A DNA stretch of 64,000 nt from Frankia sp. QA3 (GCF_000262465.1 NZ_CM001489.1:2352597-2416596), one strand, 5' to 3'. Shown: positions 18,063 to 27,414, counted from the stretch's first letter. Notes: generated by a model not told the origin, from the sequence alone. Made by a program: numbers and translations.

Positions 18063-18512
18063 CCCTGCCGGAAGGCGGGCCACCGCGGCGGGAAGCGGGG
18101 TCCCGCCGCGGTCACGGCCGTCAGGACCGTCCGGGTCGCGGCGGTCCTGGCCGCCACGGTCGCCCTCGTCCTGATCGCCGGGTGCGGGCCCGACGGCACC
18201 TCCACCCGGGACTCGCGCCCGCCGGCGGCGGTGGCGAGCGTTGATCCGGCCGGCCCGGCCGAGGGGCAGGTGGCGCCACCGGCGCCTCGGCGCGCTGCAT
18301 CCCGGGGCCCGGGTGCTCATCGACCGCGCGGACGGCTCGACCGTGACGTTTGTCGTGGACCGACTGGCGCGCTATCCCAAGTCCGCGGTCCCGGACGCCG
18401 AGGTCTACCGCGGGAGCCCGGGGCCCGGCTTGCGCCTGATCACCTGCGGCGGCACCTTCGACCACGCCCGGGGCACTATCTCGGCAACGTCGTCGTCTAC
18501 GCCGCCGAGTGA
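18063..18512 (+). pseudogene. Class F sortase, inactivated by deletion and frameshifts
   Basis: An N-terminal hydrophobic segment (VAAVLAATVALVLIAGCGPD) is followed by a Pro/Ala linker, then after a frame change by ALHPGARVLIDRADGSTVTF, VVDRLARYPKSAVPDAEVY and GLRLITCGGTFDHA, which includes the catalytic Cys region. A second frame change gives HYLGNVVVYAAE and stop. This is the class F sortase layout, but the roughly 80 residues carrying the catalytic His are missing, so it cannot function. No LPXTG substrate gene is nearby. Confidence 0.6.
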
Positions 18513-18691
18513 CGTCGCGCCCGGCCTGAGCGGCCGACTTTCAAGTCGGGAACCTGACGCCATCTCCGTGTTTTCATGTGTATCGGCCACATCCGGGCCG
18601 GCCGATGTGACGCGAGGGGTGGATCTCCACGGCAACGACCACGACACGAGACGAGGGCGCCGCCAAGCCGGGACCGTCCTCCCCGTCCGCG

Positions 18692-20329
18692 ATGGCCCAC
18701 CGGCAGACGATGCGCGCCATCTCCGGTCTGCTGCTCGGACTCTTCGTCTCGATGCTGTCGTCCACGATCGTGACGAACGCGCTTCCGGCAATCATGTCCG
18801 ACCTGCATGGCAGCGCCACCAGCTACACCTGGGTGGTCACCGCCAACCTGCTCGCGATGACGGCCAGCATGCCGATCTGGGGCAAGCTGGCGGACCTGGT
18901 CAACAAGAAGCGGCTGGTCCAGTCTGCCCTGGGCGTCTTCGTCCTCGGCTCCGTGCTCGCGGGGCTGTCCACCTCCCCCGGGATGCTGATCGCCTGCCGG
19001 TTCATCCAGGGCATCGGCAGCGGCGGGATGTCCTCCCTGGTCCAGGTGGCGATGGGCGCGATCATCCCGGCTCGGGACCGGGGCAAGTACAACGGGTACG
19101 TCGGGGCGACCTTCGCCGTGGCGACGGTCACCGGGCCCCTCGTCGGCGGCCTTGTCGTCGACACCCCCTGGCTGGGCTGGCGCTGGTGCTTCTACCTGGG
19201 CCTGCCGATCGCGGCGGCCGCCGGAGTGCTGATCCAGCGCACGCTGCGGCTGCCGATCGGTGTCCGCGAGGTCTCCATCGACTACGCCGGCGCCCTGCTG
19301 ATCTCCGGCGGCGCGAGCTGCCTGCTGGTCTGGATCTCGCTGGCCGGGGACGCCTTCGGCTGGGCCTCGGCGCAGACCGGCGGGCTGATCGGCGGCGGCG
19401 TGCTCCTGCTGGCCATCGCGGTGGCGGTCGAGTTCCGGGTCCGCGAGCCGATGATCCCGCCCCGCCTGTTCCGCGACCGCACGCTCGTGCTCTGCGTGAT
19501 CGCGGCGTTCTGCGTCGGGACCGTGATGTTCTCGACCCCGGTCATGCTCAGCCAGTACTTCCAGCTCGGCCAGGGGCGGTCCCCGGTGATCTCCGGGTTG
19601 CTCGCGGTTCCCCTGGTGGGCGCGATGGCCTACTCCTCGATCCACGTCGGCCGGATGATCTCGCGGACCGGGCGCTGGAAGCGCTTCCTCGTCCTCGGCT
19701 CCGTCCTCGTGATCACCGGCCTGCTGCTGCTCGGCCTGATCGGTCCGATGACGACGCCAGTGCTCGTCGGCCTCGCCATGGTGCCGGTCGGTCTCGGCCT
19801 GGGCATGGTCCAGCAGAACCTGATCGTGATCGCCCAGAACACCGCCCCGCTCACCGATCTCGGGGCCGCGAGCGCGACCGTGCAGTTCATCCGCAGCCTC
19901 GGCGGCACGACCGGCGTCGCCGTGCTCGGCGCGCTGATCGCGCACCGGATCACCGACCTCACCGCCTCCGGGTTGGCGGCCAACGGCCTACCAGCGAACA
20001 CGCTGGGTGACGGCCGGGACATCCCGGATCTTGACACGCTCGGTGCTCCGGTGGCCTCCGTCGTCCGCCACGCCTATGGGACGGCGGTTCCCGACGCCTT
20101 CCTGAGCGCGGTTCCGCTCATCGTCGTGGCCGGAATCATCATCCTCTTCATCCGGGAAACCACGCTGCGCACCACGGTACGTGTCGATCCCACCACCGAA
20201 ACCGGTCCTCGACCCGGTCCACCGGACGAGCGGGCACTCGCCGTTTCCGGAAGAAAGCAACACGGCCTTCACGGACCGCGTCATCGACGACACCAGCCAG
20301 CTGCCGATCGGTCTCTTTCAAGGGACTGA
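18692..20329 (+). CDS. MFS drug exporter, DHA2/EmrB type (14 TM)
   Basis: 545 residues from ATG 18692, the first start codon after an in-frame stop. The signature MLSSTIVTNALPAIMSDL is in segment 1, GKLADLVNKKRLVQSALG is motif A, and ATVTGPLVGGLVVDTPWLGW resembles motif C. Fourteen hydrophobic segments end at LSAVPLIVVAGIIILFIRET. The final 45 residues (from about TTETGPRPG on) are Arg/His-rich and look like run-on after a frameshift rather than a natural tail. No ribosome site precedes the ATG. No divergent regulator is present. Confidence 0.88.
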   Translation: MAHRQTMRAISGLLLGLFVSMLSSTIVTNALPAIMSDLHGSATSYTWVVTANLLAMTASMPIWGKLADLVNKKRLVQSALGVFVLGSVLAGLSTSPGMLIACRFIQGIGSGGMSSLVQVAMGAIIPARDRGKYNGYVGATFAVATVTGPLVGGLVVDTPWLGWRWCFYLGLPIAAAAGVLIQRTLRLPIGVREVSIDYAGALLISGGASCLLVWISLAGDAFGWASAQTGGLIGGGVLLLAIAVAVEFRVREPMIPPRLFRDRTLVLCVIAAFCVGTVMFSTPVMLSQYFQLGQGRSPVISGLLAVPLVGAMAYSSIHVGRMISRTGRWKRFLVLGSVLVITGLLLLGLIGPMTTPVLVGLAMVPVGLGLGMVQQNLIVIAQNTAPLTDLGAASATVQFIRSLGGTTGVAVLGALIAHRITDLTASGLAANGLPANTLGDGRDIPDLDTLGAPVASVVRHAYGTAVPDAFLSAVPLIVVAGIIILFIRETTLRTTVRVDPTTETGPRPGPPDERALAVSGRKQHGLHGPRHRRHQPAADRSLSRD

Positions 20330-20397
20330 AGGCGTCGCTGACGCGGCAGACACCGTTCTTGCGCTCGCCCGGTTCGCCTGCTCGGCGGCGGGACGGC

Positions 20398-21045
20398 TCA
20401 GGCCAGGCGGGAACTGGGGCCGCGCAGGCCCTCCAGCCGAGCGACACGCCAGGACCAGGCGACGGTGATCGCCACCGCGGTCGCGGTCACGGCCGTGCCG
20501 GTGATCCCTCGGATCGCCACGAACACGACAGTGGACTGCGACACCAGCAGCCAGAAGGTGAAGGCGGCGTTGCCGAGATTCACCGCGGCCCAGAAGAGGG
20601 TCAGGCCGAGGAAGAGCCGGCGCACCCCGATCCGCTCGGTGACGCCCGGTGGCAGCGGGCAGAAGTCGCCAGCCAACCGGTGGACCAGTGGTCGGGGGGT
20701 TAACGCCGACAAGAGGAAGATCATGCCGATCACCCCGGCGACGATCACCGGCTGCAGAAAGTAGATGAAGGCATTGCCGTTGATGATCACGATCACCGTG
20801 CGGACGGTGAGCCCGACCGAGGAAAGGATCAGCAGGGCGGGAATGCGTTGCCGCCTCACGACCCGTCGGCCGAGGGCGACGTAGCCCCAGGCCACGGCGG
20901 TCAGCGCGGCGAGGGTGAGGCCACCCAGATGCAGAAAGATCAGGAAGAGCGCCGCGGGAATGACAGTCGCTTCGACCAGATGCGGCACCGCGTGTTTCGC
21001 GATGCTTCTGGGGCGGGGCAGCTGCACGGCGGCCGTATCGCTCAC
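20398..21045 (-). CDS. VC0807-like multi-pass membrane protein
   Basis: 215 residues from GTG 21045; an upstream GTG at 21225 would add 60 residues without family signal. About six hydrophobic segments (LVEATVIPAALFLIFLHLGG, LILSSVGLTVRTVIVIINGN, VIVAGVIGMIFLLSAL) and the motif RPLVHRLAGDFCPLP match the VC0807/intracellular septation-like family seen widely in actinobacteria. Function unknown. It is convergent with the exporter gene. Confidence 0.7.
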   Translation of the reverse strand: MSDTAAVQLPRPRSIAKHAVPHLVEATVIPAALFLIFLHLGGLTLAALTAVAWGYVALGRRVVRRQRIPALLILSSVGLTVRTVIVIINGNAFIYFLQPVIVAGVIGMIFLLSALTPRPLVHRLAGDFCPLPPGVTERIGVRRLFLGLTLFWAAVNLGNAAFTFWLLVSQSTVVFVAIRGITGTAVTATAVAITVAWSWRVARLEGLRGPSSRLA

Positions 21046-21689
21046 GGGCGCGGAACCCGGCGGGTCCAGGGGTGGACGCCGGTGTGGAATCGGAAGCGCC
21101 AGCTCGGCGGTCGAGTGAACGTCGGAAGAGACATGAGCTCCTAGGGGGGATCCATCCCCGGGTCGGCGATCACAGTGGAGGTTAGAACGGTACGCGACGA
21201 TCCGTCTGGCATGACCGGGACCCACCCCCGATGTGTCGATGTGGTGATATGCGTGTCCAAGGCGACTCTCTGCGCAATCCGCGCGTCCCGCCTGGCATCG
21301 TTGACATTGCGGCGTTTTCCCAGGTCAGGGCATTGGGGTCCACCTCATGGGACCACGGCTTCGACCCCATCGACCGGGTCGCGTCCGCGATCTGACAGCC
21401 TGTTCGACTGTCCGCCCGTTCGGGCTTACATGTCGTCAGTGCACCCCTGGCGACCAGCGGCAGCGTTACTGCTCTCCCGTTGTCCCGGGGTGTCCGTTTG
21501 GAGTTTTTAAGCCGATCCGCAACCGGATTGTGACGCCTTGTGGATCCGTGGAAGCTGCTGCGCCCAGGGTGATTAACGGGAATCATCCGGGTGTGAGGGG
21601 GTTGGTTGCAGTGACCGAAACGGGAGCAGGGAACCGGGATCCCCACCTCACCCAACCTGCACGAGGTGGCCCAGGCGATCGCCGCGGAC
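21046..21689. other. Intergenic stretch without recognisable gene
   Basis: Open frames exist on both strands but none shows a domain or a good start. An AGGAG followed by ATG at about 21125-21135 on the minus strand opens only a short frame that is out of phase with the membrane protein downstream, so a frameshift in that gene's start is possible. Confidence 0.4.
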
Positions 21690-22190
21690 ACCAGGGTCGT
21701 CTACGCCGACAACGATCCGACCATCCCCGCCGAACCCCTCGACGAACTTCCGCTTGCTCCCGCTGGCGGTCGCGATCACATGCGCCCCGAGCGCTTTCGC
21801 GATCTGGATCGCGACGTGGCCGACCCCGCCACCACCGCCGTGGAGCAGGACGCGGTCGCCCTCGGTCACGCCGCCGAGGTCGACGAGGCCCTGCCACGCC
21901 GTCAGCCCGACGACCGGCAGCGCCGACGCCTCGACGTGCGAGAGCGACGCCGGCCTGCGTGCCAGGTGCAACGCCGGCGCCGACACGACCTCGGCGTACG
22001 CGCTCGCCACCCGCGGGAACAGCGGCATCCCGAACACCTCGTCGCCGGGCCTGAACCGCCACGTCTGCGGCGCCTCGTCGACCACGCCGCCGATGTCCCA
22101 GCCGAGGATGAACGGCGGCTCGCCGCGGTCGATTACCCGGCCCTTCCCGGCGAGGCGGGAACCGGTACAGGGGGAACGATCAGCGGCACC
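21690..22190 (-). pseudogene. Quinone oxidoreductase (zinc-type alcohol dehydrogenase-like) remnant
   Basis: The minus strand reads PPFILGWDIGGVVDEAPQ, FRPGDEVFGMPLFPRVASAY, AEVVSAPALHLARRPASLS, ALPVVGLTAWQGLVDLGGV and RVLLHGGGGGVGHVAIQIAK, the core of MDR-family NADPH:quinone oxidoreductases with an intact GGxGGVG cofactor loop. The N-terminal 40 residues are replaced by unrelated sequence and the second half ends in scrambled reading after KFVEGFGG. Truncated at both ends, hence non-functional. Confidence 0.7.
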
Positions 22191-22427
22191 CGGCCCGCGC
22201 GGACATTCCCCAGAATCACACATTTCGGACATATTTCCTATAATCAGTAGGAAGCCCAGGTCATCCGGGGTGGGACCCGGATCGGCCGGCCCGCAACGGG
22301 TTCGCCGCCCGCCACTCTTCCCCACCCGGAGGTCAGGGAAGAGCCCTCATGCCTCTCCGTCCTGGAGGCCGACCCGTCCGTCTCCCCCACCTTTCGGTAG
22401 GGTCCTGTCGTCAGCAAAATGTTTCAG

Positions 22428-22464
22428 TTCATACCAAGTAAATTACTTTTGCTGCCTGTATGAA
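22428..22464. promoter_or_regulatory. Nested palindromes upstream of the solute-binding protein
   Basis: TTCATAC (22428-22434) is mirrored by GTATGAA (22458-22464), and inside lies AAGTAA-A-TTACTT (22436-22448). The block is AT-rich in a GC-rich setting and lies about 90 nt before the gene start, so it is a plausible operator/promoter. Confidence 0.4.
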
Positions 22465-22552
22465 AATGTTCGCGCTCTCGTCCTTGGCGAGCGAGGAACC
22501 CCGGCTCGCGTCGGCGTCTCCGTCCCTGCCCGTTCTTCTGGAGTATCCAGAT

Positions 22553-23779
22553 ATGCGTCGTCACTTATCGCTAGGTACCGCCGCGGCCGTCCTAGCGCTG
22601 GCCGCCGGAGCGAGCGCCTGCTCGCCCGGGACGACTCCGTCCACCACGGCCGTCCGCTGCACCACTCCGGGGGTGACCCCGCAGGAGATCAGGCTTGGCC
22701 TGCTTTACTCCGACACCGGGCCGAGCTCCGCCTCACTGGCCGTCACGCGGGCCGGGATCGACGCCCGTCTCGGCCTGGCCAACGCCAGCGGCGGAATCAA
22801 CGGCCGCAAGGTCGTCTACGACTGGCAGGACGACTCGGGCACCCCCGCGGCGAACGCGCTGGGTGCACGAAAGTTGATCGAGGACAAGCACGACTTCGGC
22901 CTCCTGGAGTACTCCCTGGCCGCGGGCGCAAGTGCCCAGTACCTCGCCGACCGGAGCGTTCCGGTGAGCGGCCTGGCCGTCGGCGACGCCTGGCCGAGAT
23001 ACCGGAACATGTTCTCCTTCTCCTACACCACCGGCGACGCCGTCGACACCTACGGCCAGTTCGTGAAGTCCCGCGGCGGGACCAGGGCCGCGCTGCTGCG
23101 GACCGCGCTGGCCGCCGAGGTCGGGAACACCGGCGCCAAGCTGGTGCAGAGCATGCAGGCCGTCGGGATCCCCACCGTGGCCGAGGTCCCCTACACGTCC
23201 AACGTGGACATCCCGGCCGCGACCGCCCAGAAGATCATCTCTTCCGGCGCCGACACTCTGCTCGCCGTCGTCGATGCCGGCGTCGCCCTCCCCCCGGTGC
23301 TCACCGCTCTGCGCGCCGCCGGCAAGAACATGAAAGTGATCATGTCGGTCAGCGGTTACGACAACCACCTGCTACGCGAAGCCGGTCCCGCGATGGCCGG
23401 GGTCGTCGTCCCGGTGTTCTACCGGCCGTTCGAGGCCGGCGGCCCCGCGATCGCCAGCTACACCGCCGCGATGACCCGCTACGCACCGCAGGTCCAGCAC
23501 CCCGAACAGGAACTGGCCCTGATCGCCTACATCAACACCGACCTGTTCCTCAAGGGGCTGCAGCTCGCCGGCCCCTGCCCGACCCGGAAAGGCTTCGTCG
23601 ACGCCCTGCGCTCGGTGACCAGCTACGACGCCGGCGGATTGGTCCAGCCGCCGATCGATGTCAAGAACGGCCTCGGCAAACAGACCACCTGCTGGTCCTT
23701 CGTCCAGGCCAACGACACGGGAACCGCGTTCACCGTCGTCGATGAGAACCTGTGCGGCCGGGTGCTTCCCGCCGCCTGA
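22553..23779 (+). CDS. ABC transporter solute-binding lipoprotein, branched-chain amino acid (LivK) type
   Basis: 408 residues from ATG 22553 (CTGGAG at 22538-22543). A signal peptide with Arg-Arg-His start ends at AAGASAC, a lipobox-like site for lipid anchoring. The mature protein is a periplasmic-binding type 1 fold: EIRLGLLYSDTGPSSASLAV, GINGRKVVYDWQDDSGTP, AARKLIEDK and later IISSGADTLLAVVDAGVA. This family binds amino acids, aromatic acids or other small carboxylates. No permease or ATPase genes follow; an IS6 scrap does, so its partners may have been lost or lie elsewhere. Confidence 0.88.
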   Translation: MRRHLSLGTAAAVLALAAGASACSPGTTPSTTAVRCTTPGVTPQEIRLGLLYSDTGPSSASLAVTRAGIDARLGLANASGGINGRKVVYDWQDDSGTPAANALGARKLIEDKHDFGLLEYSLAAGASAQYLADRSVPVSGLAVGDAWPRYRNMFSFSYTTGDAVDTYGQFVKSRGGTRAALLRTALAAEVGNTGAKLVQSMQAVGIPTVAEVPYTSNVDIPAATAQKIISSGADTLLAVVDAGVALPPVLTALRAAGKNMKVIMSVSGYDNHLLREAGPAMAGVVVPVFYRPFEAGGPAIASYTAAMTRYAPQVQHPEQELALIAYINTDLFLKGLQLAGPCPTRKGFVDALRSVTSYDAGGLVQPPIDVKNGLGKQTTCWSFVQANDTGTAFTVVDENLCGRVLPAA

Positions 23780-23825
23780 TCGAGGAACAGGGTCGGCTCG
23801 GCCTGGTCGAGACTCAGCAGCGCAC

Positions 23826-24040
23826 CGGTGGTATCTGCGGCTCGCCCTCTCGTACCGGGAGGTCGAGGAGCTTCTCGTCGAACGTGGCATCGAAGTCGAC
23901 CATGTGGCGGTGTATCGGTGGATGCAGCGTTTCACCCCGCTGCTCATCGGCACCGCCCGGCCGTGCCGGCACTCGCCGGGAGACAGGTGGTTCGTCGACG
24001 AGGCCTACGTCAAGGTCGCCGGCCGGTGGACCCAGTACCC
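23826..24040 (+). mobile_element. IS6-family transposase fragment
   Basis: RWYLRLALSYREVEELLVER, IEVDHVAVYRWMQRFTPLL and RWFVDEAYVKVAGRWTQY match the N-terminal third of IS6-family transposases, including the first catalytic Asp in VDEAYVK. The catalytic core after this point is lost. It begins about 45 nt after the solute-binding protein stop, so the element landed beside that gene and then decayed. Confidence 0.7.
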
Positions 24041-24229
24041 GGGGCATGCCCGCACCGGCCGGGCTGCTCGGCGGCTATCGCCGGCCTGAACCACCCCAGC
24101 CTTTAAAGATCTCTACCAGCGGACCGCCGGCACGCTCACCTCAGGTGGGAACCGGAATCCGGTGAACTCCGAGACCGGAACGGCTGGCCGGACGTGCCGG
24201 CGACGCCTCCACCCAGCCTGCCCGATCAA

Positions 24230-24256
24230 GGAACCGGCCGGATGCGTCAGACCCGG
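24230..24256 (+). repeat. 27-bp dispersed repeat, copy B
   Basis: Matches 11751-11777 with two mismatches (GGAACCGGCCGGATGCGTCA, then GACCCGG). It overlaps the end of the following minus-strand reading frame. Confidence 0.5.
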
Positions 24257-24520
24257 TGAGGACGATCTGACGCGTAGGCAGCCGGCTCCACGGTCGTGGG
24301 GTCCACGCGGACGAGGGTCATGCCCATCACGGTGCTGACGCTGTCGCTGGAGTAGTAGTGGGGGCCGGCGGTCAGGGCGCGCAGGATGGCGAGGATGTTC
24401 CAGGCGGTGAGGTAGTCGTCGTTCGCGTGGAGGGGAATCTCGTAGGCCGTCAGGCCGTCCGGGGTGTGAGCGGCCTCGGCGCCGGCATGGGCCTGCCTGG
24501 TCGTCGCAGCCGGCGATCAC
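24247..24520 (-). pseudogene. Unrecognised protein, C-terminal fragment
   Basis: The minus strand keeps a coherent frame: GLTAYEIPLHANDDYLTAWN, ILAILRALTAGPHYYSSDS, VSTVMGMTLVRVDPTTVEP, then a stop at 24247-24249. Composition and codon use look genuinely coding, but no start or upstream domain is visible and I do not recognise the family. It is cut on the upstream side at the HelR stop. Confidence 0.35.
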
Positions 24521-24536
24521 GTTGTCCTGGCCGACG

Positions 24537-26705
24537 TCAGGAGCTCGTGAGGATGACGAGTTGCTGGGTCGCTCGGGTCATCGCGACATAGCGGTCGACC
24601 GCTCCTTCGATGCCGTCGCCGAACGCCTCCGGGTCGATGAGGACGACCAGGTCGAACTCGAGCCCCTTCGACAGCTCCGGGGTCAGCGACCGGACGCGGG
24701 ACGTCGCCCGGAACGTTGCGTCTTCGATGTCACCAGTGCCGATGACGCAGGCGATCCCGTCGGCCTGCGCGGCGAGCCAGGTGTCGAGGATCGAGCCCAG
24801 CTCCGAAGCGGATCCGTGCACGACGGGGACGCCGCTGCTGCGGATGGAGGTCGGCACGTTGGCGTCCGGGAGCACGGCCCGGATGACCGGCTCGGCTTGC
24901 GCCATGACCTCTTCTGGCGTCCGGTAGTTGATGCTCAGCGAGGCGAGGGTGATCCGGTCGAACCCGATCCGGGAGAGCCGTTCCGACCACGACTCGGTGA
25001 ACCCGTGCCTGGCCTGGGCGCGGTCCCCGACGATGGTGAAGCTCCGCGACGGGCAGCGCAGCAGCAGCATCTGCCACTGCGCGTCGGTCAGTTCCTGCGC
25101 CTCGTCCACGACGATGTGCGCGAACGGGCCGGCGAGCAGGTCAGCATTGATGCCGGGCTGCCCGGTCTTGTCGACCAGGGCGTCTTTGAAGTCCTCGCCG
25201 CGCAGCATCGTCACCAGGCCCGCACCGTACTCGTCGTCGGCGGCCGCGCTGAGGTTATCCACGACCCTGGCCATGTGCTCACGGTCGGCGGCGACACGGG
25301 CGTCATGCCGACGCTGACGTCGTGACGCCTCCGGGTCGCCGAGCCGCTGCCGTGCCGCGTCCAGCAGCGGCAGGTCGGACACCGTCCAGGCCCGGGCGTC
25401 CGGGCGCTGGAGCCGCGCGACCTCGTCGGGGCTGAGCCAGGGAGCGCACTTGCGCAGGTAGGCGGGTACCGACCACAGGTCTGCGACGAGGTCGGCCGCT
25501 TCGAGCAGCGGCCACGCCCGGTTGAAGGCCGCGCGCAGCTCCCTGTTGCGCAGCAGCGACCTTCGGAGCAGGTCAGCCGGGGCATCGCCGTCGTGGGAGT
25601 CCAGCAGGATCGTGAGCAGCTCCGCCCAGACCTCCTCGCGCGCCTCGTTGTGCGCGGTACCGGGCGCCGGTGCGTCGAACGCCTCGGCCCAGTCGTCGGC
25701 GCTCAGGGAGATGTCGTTCCAGTGGGTCGTGACCGTCATCGGCTTCGTGGGCGGCTCCTCGTAGAACCTGACGGCCGTCTCGATCGCCTTCACCAGGTTC
25801 GCGGACGACTTCAGGCGGGCCACGTGCGGGTCGGTCTCGATCGCTGCCGCGGCTCCCTCGGCGACGAGGTCCCGCAGGGTGCAGGTCTGCACGCCCTCCT
25901 CGCCGAGGCTGGGGATGACGTCGGCGACGTAGGTCAGGTAGGGCTGGTGCGGACCGACGAACAGCACGCCGCCCCGGCGGTGACCGAGGCGAGGGTCGGA
26001 GTAGAGCAGGTAGGCGGAGCGGTGCAGAGCGACGACGGTCTTGCCCGTACCCGGACCGCCGTCGACGACGAGAGCGCCGTGGGATCCCGCGCGGATGATG
26101 GCGTCCTGGTCGGCCTGGATGGTGCCGAGCACGTCTCGCATCCGGGTCGACCGGTTGCCGCCCAGGCTGGCGATGAAGGCGGACTGGTCGTCGAGCGCGG
26201 CGTGCCCGTCAAACCCGTCCGGGGTGAACACCTCGTCCCAGTAGTCGCTGATCCGCCCGCGGGTCCAGCGATACCTGCGGCGGCTGGCCAGACCCATCGG
26301 GTTGGCGTGGGTCGCTCCGAAGAACGGCTCGGCCGCGGGAGAGCGCCAGTCGAGCAGCAGCCGACGACCCGCGCTGTCCGCGAGGCCAAGTCGTCCGACG
26401 TACACGGGCGCGGGGCTGTCCTCGCGGACGATGTGCCCGAGGCACAGGTCCAGACCGAAGCGACGCAGGGCGCGCAGGCGAGCGGTCAGCCGGTGGATCT
26501 CCAGGTCCCGGTCCAACGCCTGCTGGCCTATGCCGCCGGGCGCCCTGCGCTCGGCATCGAGGCGGCCGGACAGCTCGGCGATCGACTGCTCGAGGCTCTC
26601 CGCGATGGCCGCGAAGTGCCGCTCGTCGCCGGCGATCAGCGCCGGGTCGGCCTTGGGACCGAGGTGGTCGGGCAGGTCAAACGCGCTGGTAGTCAGGGGG
26701 TTCAC
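24537..26705 (-). CDS. helR: HelR-type helicase-like RNA polymerase protection protein
   Basis: 722 residues from GTG 26705. It is a UvrD/HelD-like superfamily 1 protein: GGPGTGKTVVALHRSAYLL is Walker A, IVVDEAQELTDAQWQML is Walker B/motif II, FTIVGDRAQARHG follows, and YVAMTRATQQLVIL closes motif VI. The N-terminal region contains a coiled-coil-forming stretch (IAESLEQSIAELSGRL) typical of HelD proteins that reach into RNA polymerase. HelR of Streptomyces displaces rifamycins from RNA polymerase and gives tolerance; its genes are marked by an upstream rifamycin-associated element. Such a palindrome is present here at 26817-26842, which favours HelR over a housekeeping HelD. Confidence 0.88.
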   Translation of the reverse strand: MNPLTTSAFDLPDHLGPKADPALIAGDERHFAAIAESLEQSIAELSGRLDAERRAPGGIGQQALDRDLEIHRLTARLRALRRFGLDLCLGHIVREDSPAPVYVGRLGLADSAGRRLLLDWRSPAAEPFFGATHANPMGLASRRRYRWTRGRISDYWDEVFTPDGFDGHAALDDQSAFIASLGGNRSTRMRDVLGTIQADQDAIIRAGSHGALVVDGGPGTGKTVVALHRSAYLLYSDPRLGHRRGGVLFVGPHQPYLTYVADVIPSLGEEGVQTCTLRDLVAEGAAAAIETDPHVARLKSSANLVKAIETAVRFYEEPPTKPMTVTTHWNDISLSADDWAEAFDAPAPGTAHNEAREEVWAELLTILLDSHDGDAPADLLRRSLLRNRELRAAFNRAWPLLEAADLVADLWSVPAYLRKCAPWLSPDEVARLQRPDARAWTVSDLPLLDAARQRLGDPEASRRQRRHDARVAADREHMARVVDNLSAAADDEYGAGLVTMLRGEDFKDALVDKTGQPGINADLLAGPFAHIVVDEAQELTDAQWQMLLLRCPSRSFTIVGDRAQARHGFTESWSERLSRIGFDRITLASLSINYRTPEEVMAQAEPVIRAVLPDANVPTSIRSSGVPVVHGSASELGSILDTWLAAQADGIACVIGTGDIEDATFRATSRVRSLTPELSKGLEFDLVVLIDPEAFGDGIEGAVDRYVAMTRATQQLVILTSS

Positions 26706-26816
26706 GGTATCAGTTCCGATCTGAGGCTCGTGACCCCGCGCGACCCCATCGTCGACGACAACACCCGCATTCCGTGACTCCCCTTTTCCGCAGCTTCTGG
26801 CCTCGGCCAGCGATTC

Positions 26817-26842
26817 TGCGGCACGACCCGGGTCTTGCCGCA
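26817..26842 (-). promoter_or_regulatory. Rifamycin-associated element (RAE)-like palindrome
   Basis: On the minus strand GGGGCTTGCGGCAAGACCC is followed by GGGTCGTGCCGCAG. Arms of 13 bp pair with one mismatch around 26829/26830, about 110 nt before helR. Known RAEs upstream of rifamycin-inactivation genes are inverted repeats of this kind, containing a CTTGCGGCAAG-like half. A second short inverted repeat AACGT-N5-ACGTT (26851-26865) abuts it. Confidence 0.7.
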
Positions 26843-27079
26843 AGCCCCCCAACGTGCTATACGTTAAGAGTGGAAAGGAGTGGGCACTCTCCTTCTCCTT
26901 GATCGTCCGCTGTGGACGGGCAACCTCCTCGCGAAGCGACGGCGCGCCGCGTACGGCGGTACCGTCGGCCCGGGAGGATCTCCCCTGCGCCGCACGCCGT
27001 CTTTGGAGCGTGCCTCGTGTGGCCGTGGCGGGTACATATCCGGCGCGGCAAACCCGGCTCGAAGATTCCCGTCCCGTCC

Positions 27080-27309
27080 TGACCTGACCGGCGCGGCCGG
27101 CCTGCCGCTGGTCGTGGCGGTCTCGGCGGCGAACCTGCCCGACAGTCAGACCCTCCTGCCGCTGGTCGCCGGTATCCCCGCGATCCGCTCCCGGCATATC
27201 TCGGCCGGCACCGGTGGAAGATCGAACGGACGATCGCCCGGCTCGGTGGCCGTCGCCGGTTGACCCTGCGCTACGAACGCAACGGCTACAACTTCCTCTC
27301 TTTATGGCC
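27080..27309 (+). mobile_element. IS5-family transposase fragments
   Basis: One frame reads LTGAAGLPLVVAVSAANLPD and SQTLLPLVAGIPAIRSR, the central DDE region of IS5-type transposases including the Asp in NLPDSQ. After a gap and frame change comes HRWKIERTIARLGGRRRLTL, RYERNGYNFL, the C-terminal part with the catalytic Glu. The roughly 60 residues between are deleted. The scrap sits between the RAE and the Gln-rich small protein gene. Confidence 0.65.
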
Positions 27310-27414
27310 GTGTTTCCGCTTTGATTCCCGGCGGGGACACGCGTCCGGGTCGCTGCGGGTCGTTGGATGTCAGATGCCCTGGGCTGGGTGTATACATTCG
27401 AATTCGATCTCGGT

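Noticed and set aside
21175..21691. Open frames on both strands between the membrane protein and oxidoreductase remnant
   Set aside because: No domain, poor codon pattern and no usable start, so no gene was called.
26880..27263. Plus-strand gene starting at GTG 26880 on the far side of the RAE
   Set aside because: An AAAGGA precedes it but the reading is Arg/Gly-rich and runs into the IS5 fragment; no domain is seen.
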